A stretch of DNA of 64,000 nucleotides from DASPHG01 sp963849605 (lineage in GTDB: Bacteria; Actinomycetota; Thermoleophilia; Solirubrobacterales; Thermoleophilaceae). Each line of letters begins with the position of its first letter. Positions within the stretch are counted from its first letter, which is position 1. The stretch is from the NCBI GenBank assembly GCA_963849605.1, contig CAWKHX010000017.1:62001-126000 (forward strand). Direction: 5' to 3'. A program made the translations under genes and the position numbers. Of the stretch, positions 8,929 through 18,600 are shown in pieces. The notes below the pieces were generated by a model, which saw only the letters and a list, made by a program, of their open reading frames with translations, was not told the origin of the DNA and ran no database searches.

Positions 8929-8949
8929 ACGGTTTGATCAGTCAACCGT
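8929..8949. promoter_or_regulatory. Inverted repeat upstream of the monooxygenase gene
   Basis: ACGGTT-N9-AACCGT is a perfect 6-base inverted repeat centred between two divergent genes. It directly abuts the -10-like TAAACT (8949-8954), which lies 6 nt before the ATG at 8961. The size suits a dimeric repressor such as a TetR-type protein, but no regulator gene is adjacent. Confidence 0.4.
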
Positions 8950-8960
8950 AAACTGGCGGC

Positions 8961-10487
8961 ATGGCCCGGAAGGTCTCTGTCGCGATCGTCGGCGCCGGCT
9001 TTGGGGGCGTCGCCGCCGCGGTCAAGCTGAAGCAGCAGGGACAGGACGACATCGTCGTTCTCGAGCGGGGCGACCGCATCGGGGGCGTCTGGCGCGCGAA
9101 CGTCTACCCGGGGATCGCGTGCGACGTGCCGTCCCACCTCTACTCGCTGTCGTTCGCGCCGAACCCGGACTGGAGCAAGCGCTTCTCACCCGGGAACGAG
9201 ATCCGGGCCTACCTGCGCGGAGTCGCGGACCGGTTCGGCATCACGCCGCTGATTCGCTTCAACGCCGACGTGGAGCGCGCGACCTTCGACGCGGAGGCCG
9301 GCCGCTGGCGGCTCGAGGTGGCGAACGGCGACGACGTCGAGGCGGAAGTCCTGATTACCGCGTGCGGTCAGCTCACACGGGCGGCGATCCCGGGGGTCCA
9401 GGGACTCGATCGCTTCAAGGGGCCGATGTTCCACTCGGCCCACTGGGACGAGTCATTCGACCCGGCCGGCAAGCGTGTGGCCGTAATCGGCACCGGCGCG
9501 AGCGCGATCCAGTTCGTGCCCGCCATCGCGCCGAAGGTCGCGCACATGACGATCTTCCAGCGCTCCGCTCCGTGGGTGCTGGGGAAGACGGACCGCGACT
9601 ACCCCGAGCGCGTCAAGCGCCTGCACCGGCGGTTCCCGCTTCTGCCACGCTTGTGGCGGCGGGGGTGGCAGCTGGTGTTCGAAACGCTCGTGCCGGTGTT
9701 TACGCGCCCCGACTCACCGGCCGGACGCCTGAACAAGGCGCTCTACAGGACGCTCTCCCAGGCGAACCGGTTCGTCCAGCTGCGCGGCGACCGGCGTCTG
9801 TGGAAGGCGACCACGCCCGACTCCCCCATCGGCTGCAAGCGCATCCTCGTCACCTCGAACTGGTTCCCCACGCTGCGCCGCGACAACGTCGACCTCGTCA
9901 CCGACGCGGTCGCGGAAGTGACGGCGGACGGCGTGATGGACTCCCACGGGCGCGTCCATCCGGCGGACGCGATCGTGTTCGGCACGGGCTTCAGCACAAC
10001 CGAGTTCCTGGCGCCAATGGATGTGCGCGGGCGCGACGGGATGCGGCTCGCCGAGGACGCATGGGCCCACGGCGGCGAGGCGTACCTCGGCATCACCGTG
10101 TCCGGCTTCCCCAACATGTTCCTGCTGTACGGGCCGAACACAAACCACGGCACCGGCTCCGCGGTCGAGATGCTCGAGATGGCGGCGACCTACGCCGTTC
10201 AGGCGGTGGGACTGATCGCCGGCGGAAGGGTCGAGCGGCTCGAGGTGAAGCGCGAGGCCCACGACCGCTTCGTCCGCGAGATGGACGAACGGCTCGCCGG
10301 CAGCGTGTGGGTCGGCTGCTCGAACTGGTACGTCACCGAGGAAGGCCGTGTGACCAACAACTGGCCCGGCTCACAGGCCGAGTACCGGCGCCGGTCGAAG
10401 ACGGTCGCGCTGGCGGACTACTTGGTCAGTGTCCCTAGCACCGACGAGAAGACAGAGGCCGTCGCCGATACGGCGCACCTCGAGTAA
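8961..10487 (+). CDS. Flavin-containing Baeyer-Villiger-type monooxygenase
   Basis: 508 residues. The FAD Rossmann motif GAGFGG is at 11-16 and a second, NADPH-binding, motif GTGASA at 177-182. Between them FKGPMFHSAHW at 152-162 fits the FxGxxxHxxxW fingerprint of Baeyer-Villiger monooxygenases, which insert oxygen next to a ketone using NADPH and O2. The C-terminal part keeps FGTGFST and YGPNTNHGTGS. Substrate specificity cannot be read from sequence. TAAACT-N6-ATG indicates a leaderless transcript, and an inverted repeat overlaps the promoter, so the gene is probably under specific control. The last 70 bp overlap the convergent lipoprotein gene. Confidence 0.9.
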   Translation: MARKVSVAIVGAGFGGVAAAVKLKQQGQDDIVVLERGDRIGGVWRANVYPGIACDVPSHLYSLSFAPNPDWSKRFSPGNEIRAYLRGVADRFGITPLIRFNADVERATFDAEAGRWRLEVANGDDVEAEVLITACGQLTRAAIPGVQGLDRFKGPMFHSAHWDESFDPAGKRVAVIGTGASAIQFVPAIAPKVAHMTIFQRSAPWVLGKTDRDYPERVKRLHRRFPLLPRLWRRGWQLVFETLVPVFTRPDSPAGRLNKALYRTLSQANRFVQLRGDRRLWKATTPDSPIGCKRILVTSNWFPTLRRDNVDLVTDAVAEVTADGVMDSHGRVHPADAIVFGTGFSTTEFLAPMDVRGRDGMRLAEDAWAHGGEAYLGITVSGFPNMFLLYGPNTNHGTGSAVEMLEMAATYAVQAVGLIAGGRVERLEVKREAHDRFVREMDERLAGSVWVGCSNWYVTEEGRVTNNWPGSQAEYRRRSKTVALADYLVSVPSTDEKTEAVADTAHLE

Positions 10488-10930
10488 TCCTCATCCACGG
10501 TCCGGATCGCGACGTCGATAGTTGCCACGACCGCTTGCGCCTTGGCGAACTCGGCGAACTGCCAGTGCTCTAGGCCGACCTTGAGGCCGGACCCACGTGG
10601 CGAGAAGCGCTCGCCCGGATCGAGAACGGTGTCCGCCGTCTGGCCTGCCGAGTCCACCACGACGTCCATAGTCGCCGTCCTCTCGCCCGTGACAAAAGTG
10701 GTCGCGGTCGCGCCGTCGGCGTCGCATTTGACGCGCAGGCGCCCGACGCCGGGCACTGCGAGCAGGCGCGGCCGCGCCCCTGCTGAAAGTCGCGCGCTGC
10801 GAGCGACGACCTTTTCCGAACCTGGTGTGGCGGCAACGTGCGATGCATCCGGCTTGGCCTTCTCGGCATCGCCGCAGGCGACCAACCCCCCGACCACTAT
10901 CAGCGCAACGGCGGCTGCAGCCGATTTCAC
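10418..10930 (-). CDS. Putative secreted lipoprotein, function unknown
   Basis: 170 residues from GTG 10930. The N-terminus is a signal sequence ending in a lipobox-like LVAC (Cys at about 19), so lipid anchoring outside the membrane is expected. The mature part has two further cysteines (KCDAD and SRCAV) that could form a disulfide, and mainly beta-type sequence. I recognise no family. It follows the ceramidase-like gene's promoter-distal end by 10 bp on the same strand, so the two may be co-transcribed. Its 3' end runs 70 bp into the convergent monooxygenase gene. Confidence 0.6.
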   Translation of the reverse strand: MKSAAAAVALIVVGGLVACGDAEKAKPDASHVAATPGSEKVVARSARLSAGARPRLLAVPGVGRLRVKCDADGATATTFVTGERTATMDVVVDSAGQTADTVLDPGERFSPRGSGLKVGLEHWQFAEFAKAQAVVATIDVAIRTVDEDYSRCAVSATASVFSSVLGTLTK

Positions 10931-10940
10931 GCGTCGAACC

Positions 10941-12464
10941 TCACGGCGCGACGGGGTCCGGCACGCCGCCGGCCGGTACGCCCGCGACGGGGTCGCCCGC
11001 CGAGTCGACGGCGCCGTAGGGCGCGCACTGGGCGGGCGCGCTGCCCTCGAAGCCCGTCTCGAGCGCGAGCGCGATGTCGGAGCACATCACGTGGTCGCCG
11101 ATCGTCGGCGAGACGTTGAAGATGATGTTGTCGTTCACCGGCGCCTCGGCGGCGATGATCGGCACGTAGTGAGCGGGCGCGATCAGGTAGCCGAGCTGGT
11201 CGTTCGCGAGGCCGAGCTGGATGACCTCCTGCTCGTCGGTGACCGCGTCCCGGATCCCTGTGCCGATCGCGGGGAAGCCCTCACCCGGCGTCCCTGAGAA
11301 GAGCACGCCGCCGACGCGCAATGCGGATGTGACGGTGCGGATCGTGTTGCCGACGACCCACGGGTTCTGACGCGAGCGCAGGAGGCGCGCGCCGTCGTAG
11401 CTGCCCACCGTGAACAGCGCGAGCACCGCCGGCCCGGTGATCGGCTCCCGGATGAAGCTCTTGGCGGCGTCGATCGGGCCGCTCACGGGGGTCGCCTCCG
11501 ACAGCGCGCTCTCGACGTGCGCGAAGTAGTTCGACACGATCGCCTGCTTGCGGTTGTCGATGTCGTAGCCGGGATTGGACGGGTTCGTGAAGGCGCACGC
11601 CGAACGGCATGGCTGCGTCCCGCCGAGCGCCCCGACCATCGCGAGCCCGACGCCGCCGAACTCGGCGCCCATCTTGTTCGACAGGAACTGCGGCCAGTCG
11701 CCGTGCAGCCCATTGCCGCCGCCGGCGGTCGCGTGTGCCGCGTAGGCCATGAACGTGGCGATCACCGAGCCGCTCTTCGGGTCGGTTGCCTGGACGACGC
11801 GCACCATCCCGTCCTTGCCGGGCGTCGCGCAGACCTCGGGCCCGGGATACACGGGCTCCTTGTCCTGGTTGAGCGCCTCGCTGCAGGACTGGTTGTAGAT
11901 CAGGTCCGATGCGTCCGAGTGTCCGGCGCGAACGTTCGCCTTCCGGCGCGAGTTGAACGCGGCGACGATGGCGGCGACGGTCTGGTCGTGGATGTACTGG
12001 AGGTACTCGTTGCTGACACCGCCCCATGCGCCGATCGTGTCCGGCCCGGAGTGCGTGTGGTCCGAGGCGACCAGCACGTGGTCCGCCGGCAGCTTGCCCC
12101 TCGTCAGGCGCTCGACCGTCTGCGCGATGTCGTCGAGGCCGTACGGGCCGTCCTCATACGCCGCGAACATTCCCTGCGTCTCGATGTCCGCGATCGCGAT
12201 CGCGGTCTTCTTCTGGCCGAAGACGATCGCGCGCGCGGCAATCCGCTCGTCCGCCGCCGCGCCCTGGCCGCCGCGCCCGACGATTGCGTCAGGGACCAGC
12301 GTTCCGGTGCCGAGGCCGAAGCCGCCGAGGTTGACCACGCCGGTCGGTGTGATGTCGCGCGTCGCCGCGCCGACGTCGTAGGTGGCGGCCGCAGCCGGAG
12401 CCGCGAACGCGAGTGCCGCGATGAGCGCAGCGCCGAGCATGACGCGCTTCCCTGCCACGCCCAA
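10941..12464 (-). CDS. Secreted neutral/alkaline ceramidase-like hydrolase
   Basis: 507 residues with a signal peptide (KRVMLGAALIAALAFAAPAAAA). The core matches the N-terminal domain of neutral/alkaline non-lysosomal ceramidases: GAATRDITPTG at the start of the mature protein, then VASDHTHSGPDT at about 131-142, whose histidines bind zinc in that family, and GDWPQFL further on. True ceramidases hydrolyse the amide bond of ceramide; bacterial homologues of this length without the C-terminal Ig domain are often uncharacterised. The start is TTG 12464 in the longest frame; GTG 12458 or ATG 12440 (with AGGGA 9 nt upstream) are equally plausible. Confidence 0.78.
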   Translation of the reverse strand: MGVAGKRVMLGAALIAALAFAAPAAAATYDVGAATRDITPTGVVNLGGFGLGTGTLVPDAIVGRGGQGAAADERIAARAIVFGQKKTAIAIADIETQGMFAAYEDGPYGLDDIAQTVERLTRGKLPADHVLVASDHTHSGPDTIGAWGGVSNEYLQYIHDQTVAAIVAAFNSRRKANVRAGHSDASDLIYNQSCSEALNQDKEPVYPGPEVCATPGKDGMVRVVQATDPKSGSVIATFMAYAAHATAGGGNGLHGDWPQFLSNKMGAEFGGVGLAMVGALGGTQPCRSACAFTNPSNPGYDIDNRKQAIVSNYFAHVESALSEATPVSGPIDAAKSFIREPITGPAVLALFTVGSYDGARLLRSRQNPWVVGNTIRTVTSALRVGGVLFSGTPGEGFPAIGTGIRDAVTDEQEVIQLGLANDQLGYLIAPAHYVPIIAAEAPVNDNIIFNVSPTIGDHVMCSDIALALETGFEGSAPAQCAPYGAVDSAGDPVAGVPAGGVPDPVAP

Positions 12465-12506
12465 CTAAACGCGCACGGCGGGGGAAACTTGCTCTAAAGC
12501 GGTCGC

Positions 12507-13656
12507 CTACTTGACGCAGTCCTTCTTCTGCTCCTCGATCGCCTGCTTCTGCGCGTCGAAGTCCTCCTTGATCGCCTCCCTCGCCTCCTTGTCCTTGCCG
12601 GCGGCCTTCTCGGCGGCCTTTTTCTGCTCGTCGATCGCCTTCTGCTGCTCCGCGAGCTCGTCGCAGGTGGGCGCGGCCGGCTCCGGTTGCGTCTCCGGCG
12701 GGGCTCTTCGGCTCCGGCTGCTCGACAGGGGCGGGTGCGGCCGGCGCGTCCGAGGTGGTCGTGGCAGGCGGGCTCTCACCTCCGACCGTCGCGTCCTCGT
12801 CGCCGCTGCCGAGAGCGAGCGCCAGCGCGACCGCAGCAATGGCCAGGAGGGCACCGGCGGCTGCGAGCACGAACGGCCGCCGCGAGCGGCCGGGCGCCGT
12901 CGCCGGCAGACGCCGGGTCGGAGCCTCCATCGTCACCCCCACCAGCGCGGCCGCCTCGCGCGCCGACCCCGGCCTGTCCGCGGGATCGTCGTGTGCAAGC
13001 GCGGCGATCAGCGGCGCGACCGACGGCACCGCCTTGCCCCCGCAGTCGTCCAGCAGGACGCCGAGCGAGTAGAGGTCGGAGCGAACGGTCGCGCGGTGTC
13101 CGGCCCGGACCTCCGGGGCCATGTACTTCATCGTCCCCACCACGTTCCCCGCCTGCGTCAGCGCGGTCGCGTCGCTCGGCTGCGCGATGCCGAAGTCCGT
13201 CAGGCGAAAGCGGTTGTGATTGTCGATCAGGACGTTCGCGGGCTTGAGGTCGCGGTGGATCACGCCCGCCGCGTGGATGTGCTCGAGCGCGGCGAGCATC
13301 TCATCGGCGAGGCGCTCGACCTCGGCGGCGGTGAACCCTGCGTCGCGGATCCGCTCCGCCACCGTGCCTCCCGAGACGAGCTCCATCACGAGGTACGGGC
13401 GCTCGTCGGCGACGGCGGAGTCGAAGATCGTGACGAGGTTGGCGTGGTTCAACCCGGCGGCGACACGCGCCTCGCGCTCGAAGCGCGCAATGTACTCCCG
13501 GTCTGCGGCGAGCACGTCCGAGAGCACCTTCACCGCCACCTCGCGCCGCAGGCGCTCGTCTCGCGCCAGCCACACGGAGGCCATCCCGCCCACCCCGAGT
13601 CGGCGCTCGAGGCGATAGCGGCCGTCCCAGAGCTCGTTGGCCTTTGGTCCGTTCAT
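12507..13656 (-). CDS. Transmembrane Ser/Thr protein kinase (PknB-like), frameshifted in the tail
   Basis: About 382 residues after repair. The kinase domain is intact: glycine loop LGVGGMASVW, VAVKVL lysine, catalytic HRDLKPAN, DFG, and APE in YMAPEVRAG. A transmembrane helix (FVLAAAGALLAIAAVALALAL) follows at about 270. Outside the membrane there is a Pro-rich linker and a coiled, Lys/Glu-rich tail with single cysteines at each end (TCDELAEQQKAIDEQKK ... KKDCVK). No PASTA domains. An extra base in the GGGG run at 12700-12703 throws the linker out of frame; removing it joins kinase and tail. The start at 13656 is supported by TACTCT-N7-ATG. Divergent from nfo. Confidence 0.87.
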
Positions 13657-13663
13657 CTGGCGC

Positions 13664-13673
13664 AGAGTAGGGT
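13664..13673. promoter_or_regulatory. Overlapping divergent -10 elements, kinase and nfo
   Basis: Ten bases carry both promoters: TACTCT on minus (13669-13664), 7 nt before the kinase ATG, and TAGGGT on plus (13668-13673), 8 nt before the nfo GTG. The hexamers share two base pairs, so the two transcription complexes exclude each other. Confidence 0.5.
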
Positions 13674-13681
13674 GCCGCGCC

Positions 13682-14557
13682 GTGCTCATAGGCGCTCATG
13701 TCTCCACCGCCGGCGGGCTCGTCAACGCACACACGCGCGGAGTCGAGCGCGGCTGCGAGGCGATCCAGGTCTTCAACCAGTCCCCGCGCATGTGGCGTCC
13801 GACGAGCTGGAAGGACGACGACATCGCGGCGTTCCGCGAGCTGATGGACGCAGGCCCAATCAAGTCGGTCGTGATCCACGCCGTCTACCTCATTAACTGC
13901 GCGACCAAGGACAAGGAGATGCGCAAGAAGTCGATCGCGTCGCTGACCCACGCGCTTCAGATGGGCGATGCGATCGGCGCCGACGGCGTCGTGGTGCACC
14001 CCGGGTCGACGGTCGGCGAACCGCATCCGGAGGCGATCGAACGGGCCGGGTCGGCGTTCGTAGAGGCACTGAAGGGCTCCGACTCCTGCCCGCTGTTGTT
14101 GGAGGACACGGCTGGCAGTGGCAACACGCTGGGTCGCGACTTCACGGAGCTGCGCGACCTGATCGAGGCGGCGGGTAGAGACAAGCGGATCGGCATCTGC
14201 CTCGACTCGTGCCACATGCTCGCGTCCGGCTTCGACATCACGACGGCGGACAAGCTCGGCGAGGTGATCGACGAGAGCGTCGGGCTGGTCGGCACCGACA
14301 TTGTCAAGTGCCTGCACGTGAACGACTCGAAGGTGCCGCTGGGCTCGAACGTCGATCGCCACGCCCCGCCGGGTGACGGCCAGCTCGGCGACAGGGGCTG
14401 CGCGGCGTTCCTGTCCGAGCCTCGCTTCGAGGGCCTGCCTGCGCTGTTCGAGGGCCCCGGCGTCGAGGGCAAGGCGCCGGAGTTGGCCGACGTCGACAAG
14501 ATGAAGGCGCTCCGGAAGAAGGGCCTCGCCGCGCGCAAGCGGCGCAAGAAGCGCTAG
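13682..14557 (+). CDS. nfo: Deoxyribonuclease IV / AP endonuclease (endonuclease IV family)
   Basis: 291 residues. Cleaves the DNA backbone 5' of abasic sites in base-excision repair. The TIM-barrel zinc ligands are recognisable: GAHVSTAGG at the N-terminus, VIHAVYLIN, VVVHPGS, LLLEDTAG (Glu), CLDSCHMLASG (Asp and His) and LHVNDSK...DRHAPPG. The C-terminal tail is Lys/Arg-rich (RKKGLAARKRRKKR). The last conserved acidic site reads FEGPG rather than the common ETPG. The start is GTG 13682 rather than the upstream ATG 13637, because the protein then begins LIGAHVS, as in the family, and TAGGGT lies 8 nt upstream. Confidence 0.93.
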   Translation: MLIGAHVSTAGGLVNAHTRGVERGCEAIQVFNQSPRMWRPTSWKDDDIAAFRELMDAGPIKSVVIHAVYLINCATKDKEMRKKSIASLTHALQMGDAIGADGVVVHPGSTVGEPHPEAIERAGSAFVEALKGSDSCPLLLEDTAGSGNTLGRDFTELRDLIEAAGRDKRIGICLDSCHMLASGFDITTADKLGEVIDESVGLVGTDIVKCLHVNDSKVPLGSNVDRHAPPGDGQLGDRGCAAFLSEPRFEGLPALFEGPGVEGKAPELADVDKMKALRKKGLAARKRRKKR

Positions 14558-14952
14558 AAGTCGCGCAGGTCGAACGCCGCGTCGTCCTCGTGCTCGCCCA
14601 TGAGCGGCTCGTAGAACGACGGGTTGACGCAGTCGAACGCGGGGCTGTGGCCGTCGTATGCGCGCTCGACCGTCGTGCGGCACTGCGACAGCGGCTTGCC
14701 GGTCAGCTTGACGCCGCCGAAGCCGAGCCGCGTGCGCTCAGCCTCCTGGAAGAGGCCGAAGTCGATCTCGACGCGGAACACCTTGTTCATACAGCCCATG
14801 TACCGGCGGCCCGACGTCTCGTCGTCATAGAGGTAGAGGAAGCGGCAGCCCGAGTCGAGGCAGTGGGACACCTGCACCATCCGGTCGCAGAACGCACAGC
14901 ACTCGCGGCACTCGTGTCGCTCGACGGGCCGGGCCGCTGGTGCGTGTTCCAC
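14554..14952 (-). CDS. Cys-rich protein of unknown function
   Basis: 132 residues. The N-terminal half is cysteine-rich: HECRECCAFCDRM gives four cysteines within eight residues, followed by SHCLDSGCRF and GCMNKVF. The spacing suggests a metal (zinc or Fe-S) site. The C-terminal half holds conserved-looking KPLSQCRTTVE and an acidic end (EHEDDAAFDL). I do not recognise the family. No signal peptide or membrane segment. Its stop shares CTAG with nfo on the other strand; 26 bp separate it from the methyltransferase upstream on the same strand order, so it may belong to the dnaE transcription unit. Confidence 0.65.
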   Translation of the reverse strand: MEHAPAARPVERHECRECCAFCDRMVQVSHCLDSGCRFLYLYDDETSGRRYMGCMNKVFRVEIDFGLFQEAERTRLGFGGVKLTGKPLSQCRTTVERAYDGHSPAFDCVNPSFYEPLMGEHEDDAAFDLRDF

Positions 14953-14978
14953 GCCGCGAGTTTAGCCCCGGGGAGCGG

Positions 14979-15527
14979 TCAGCGCCTTCGCATGACGGCG
15001 GTCAAGACGCCAGGTCGCGGCGAGTCATTCGCGTGGTCGAAACGCTCCCGGCGCAGCGCCGCATCGAACATCCACCCCTCGTCACGTTCGTACTCCCCTC
15101 TCGACACGACCTCGAACTCCGGCGCGAACACGTCGCAGGCGTCCCAGGAGAGCGACTGCGGCTCGGTCCAGGTCGGGTCGTGCTCGACCTCGACGGCGAG
15201 GACGAGGTGGCCACCCGGCCGCGTGACGCGCTTGATCTCCGCGGCGGTCCGCTGGAGGTCGTCGACGTGGTCGAGCGAGTTGATGCTGGTCACGACGTCG
15301 AACTCCCCGTCGGCGAACGGCATCGCCTCGGAGCCGGCTGTGACGTACTCCATCGCGTGCGCGTCGGTGCCGAGCTCCCGGTAGTCGTCTGCCAGCGGAT
15401 CCAGCCCGACGCGCCTGCTCGCCTCGTTAGCCCACTCCAGGCTGCCGCGCGGGCCGCACCCGATGTCGAGCACGGCCTTGCCGCGATAGAAGCTGGCCTC
15501 GAGGCCGACGAGATCCGTGAAGAGCAT
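14979..15527 (-). CDS. Class I SAM-dependent methyltransferase, N-terminus probably longer
   Basis: 182 residues from ATG 15527. The SAM-binding fold is clear: motif I VLDIGCGPRGSLEW, acidic loop GLDPLADDY, motif II AMPFADGEFDVVTSINSLDHV, and the post-motif RVTRPGGHLVLAVE. The substrate is unknown. The open frame continues upstream through a basic helix (LIRRLYRLLRRAGRKKRAGE, then LAYWREQRASEGTLGNEHYR) right up to the dnaE stop without a stop codon or ATG/GTG. A CTG at about 15647 overlaps the dnaE TGA. The extra 40 residues look genuine, so the real start is likely a non-AUG codon coupled to dnaE, or hidden by a base error. Confidence 0.8.
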   Translation of the reverse strand: MLFTDLVGLEASFYRGKAVLDIGCGPRGSLEWANEASRRVGLDPLADDYRELGTDAHAMEYVTAGSEAMPFADGEFDVVTSINSLDHVDDLQRTAAEIKRVTRPGGHLVLAVEVEHDPTWTEPQSLSWDACDVFAPEFEVVSRGEYERDEGWMFDAALRRERFDHANDSPRPGVLTAVMRRR

Positions 15528-15643
15528 CCGGTAGTGCTCGTTGCCGAGCGTTCCCTCGGACGCCCGCTGCTCGCGCCAGTACGCAAGTTCGCCTGCCCGC
15601 TTCTTGCGGCCGGCCCTGCGCAGAAGTCTGTAGAGACGCCGGA

Positions 15644-18600
15644 TCAGGCCGCCAGCGAGACGACGCCGGCGAGCTCCCGCAACTCGTGCTTGCAGTTCGG
15701 GGAGACGCGGAACTCCTCGCCGAGGACCAGCGTCCGCTCGCCGACCTTCAGCCAGAGCTCGTAGTCGCCGCGCGCGCCGCAGACGACGTGCTTGAGGTCA
15801 TCGAGGAAGGCGGCGTCCGCTCCATCGTCCACGTGCAGCACGATCCGCCGGCGGATCGGCGCGACGTCGGCCTGCTGGCGCGCCGCCTCGACCTCCTCGT
15901 CGGTCGGCTCGAACACCTCGACCTCCTGCGCGATCAGCTTGGTGGCGCCGCGCTCGGGATGGTCGACGCGCCCGCGCACGAGCAGCACCTTGCCCATGTC
16001 GATCTTGCTCTCGTTCGAGGCATAGGCGGAGTTGAAGACGAGTATCTCGACCTGTCCCTCGAGGTCGTCGAGCGTGGCGAACATCATCGGGTCGCCCTTC
16101 TTCGTCCGGATGCGCTTGCACTCGGCGATCATCCCGCCGACCGTCACCCAGTCGCCGTCGTTCTTGTCGGCCAGGTCCTTCAGCCCACACTCGACCTTCG
16201 CGCGCAGCGCCGGGCGCACCTCCTTGAGCGGGTGCGAGGACAGGAAGAGCCCCAGCGTCTCCTTCTCCCACTCGTTCAGCTGCTTGCGGTCGTCGGGGAT
16301 CGACGGCACCGGCGGGTGCTGCTTGCCGAACGGGCTTTCGGCTCCCCCGGCCGCCGGTTCCGGGTCGTCGAAGATCGACCCCTGCCCGAGCTGCGCATCC
16401 TGCTGCGACTTCGCGCCGGCGCCGGTCGCCTGCGGCAGCACCTCGAGCATTCCCGTGCGCGCGGCGCCAAGCGAGTCGAGCGCTCCCGACTTGACGAGGC
16501 ACTCGACCGCCCGCTTGTTGACCGCGCGGCAGTCAACGCGCTCGCAGAAGTCCCAGATCGAGGTGAACGGACCGGCGGCCTCGCGCGCGGAGATGATCGC
16601 GTCGACCGCTGCTCCGCCGACGCCCTTCACCGCCTCGAGCCCGAAGCGGATGTTGCCGCCGATCACGACGAAGTCGTGGCCGGACTCGTTGACGTCCGGC
16701 GGCAGCACCTCGATGCCCATCTCCTCGCAGCGCGAGACGAAGAACGGCACCTTGTCCTTCGTCGACATGACGGACGAGATCAGAGCGGCCATGTACTCGG
16801 CGGGGAAGTTCGCCTTGAGCCACGCAGTGCGGTAGGCGATGAGCGCGTAGCACGCGGCGTGCGAGCGGTTGAAGCTGTAGTCGGCGGCCGCCTCGTTCAC
16901 GCCCCACAGCTCGTCGGTCACCCTGTCGGGCGTGCCGGTCGAGCGCGCGCCCTCGAAGAAGCGGTCGCGCATGCCGGCCATCTTCTTGCGGTCCTTCTTG
17001 CCGATCGCCTTGCGCAGGTCGTCCGCCTCGGGGCCGGAGAAGCCCGCGATCGCCTTCGCGATCTGCATCGACTGCTCCTGATAGAGGATCACCGAGTAGG
17101 TCGAATCCGTGATCGAGCGCAGCCGCTCGTCGATGTACGTCACGCCGTCGGGCTGGCGCTTGTTGCGCGCGTAGGTGTCGATGTGGCGCATCGCGCCCGG
17201 GCGGTACAGCGCCACGAGCGCGACGAGGTCCTCGAACTCGGTCGGCCTGACCTTCCGCAGCGCGTCGCGCATGCCGTCGGACTCGAACTGGAACACGCCG
17301 ACGGAGTGGCCCTGAGCGAGCATCCCGTACGTCTTCGAGTCGTCGAGCGGCAGCGTGGCCATGTCGGGCCGCTCGCCGGTGGATTGCTCGATGATGTCGA
17401 GCGCCGCCTCGATCACGTCGAGGTTGCGCAGCCCGAGGAAGTCCATCTTCAGCAGGCCGAGCTCCTCGATCGGCTTCATCGAGTACTGCGTGACGGTGCG
17501 GAGCAGCTTGTTGCCGTCCTCGTCCACCTTGCCGGTGTCCTCCGCGAGCTGCAGCGGCACGATGTTCGTGAGCGGCTCCGGTGCGATCACGACCGCCGCC
17601 GCGTGGATCGAGGAGTTGCGCACGATCCCCTCGAGGCCGCGCGCGACGTCGATGATCTGCTTGGCCTGCGGGTCCTCGGCGACCGCGCGTGCGAGGTCCT
17701 CCCCCGGCTTCAGGCAGTCTTCGAACGACGGCGGGCGGCCCATGATCGGGTCGGGGATCAGCTTCGCCAGCCGGTCGCCGGTGCCGTAGTCGAAGTCGAG
17801 CACGCGCGCCGCGTCACGCGTGGCAGCGCGCGGGAACATGCGGCCGAAGGTGACGATCTGCGCGACGCAGTCGCGGCCGTACTTGTCGGCGACGTAGCGC
17901 ATGACGCGGTCGCGGCCCTTCACCGAGAAGTCGATGTCGATGTCCGGCATCGACACGCGCTCCGCGTTGAGGAAGCGCTCGAAGAGCAGGTCGTAGGCGA
18001 GCGGATCGACCTCGGTGATGTTGAGCGCGTAGGAGACGATCGAGCCGGCCGCCGAGCCGCGCCCCGGGCCGACCGAGATGCCCGAGTCCTTGGCGAACTT
18101 GACGAAGTCCCAGACGATCAGGAAGTAGCCCGAGAAGCCCATGTTCGCGATCACCGCGAGCTCCATCTCGGCGCGCTCGACCGCCTCGGCCGGAAGCGGG
18201 TCGCCATACCGCGCGCGCAGGCCCTCCATCGCCAGCTCGCGCATGTAGTCGTCCTCGGTCTTGCCGTCGGGCGTCGGGTAGCGCGGGATCAGCCGGCGGC
18301 CTAGCTCGATCTCGACGTTGCAGCGCTCGGCGATCTCGAGCGTGTTCGAAATCGCCTCCGGCCACCGCGCGAAAGCCTCCGCCATCTCCGCGTTGTCCTT
18401 GAGGAAGAACTCGTTCGTGTCGAAGCTCAGCTTCGGCTGCGCGAGGGTCGACTTGGTCTGGACGCAGAGCAGCGCCGAGTGGTGGTGGTAGTCCTCGCGC
18501 CGCAGGTAGTGGACGTCGGCCGTCCCGACGAGCCTGCCGCCCATCTCGCCCGCTATCTGGACGATCCCCTCGTTCGCCTTGTCCTGCTCGGTGAGACCGT

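Noticed and set aside
15686..18304. 872-codon open frame opposite dnaE
   Set aside because: Pure Arg/Val/Leu/Ala antisense composition, no motif; shadow of dnaE codons.
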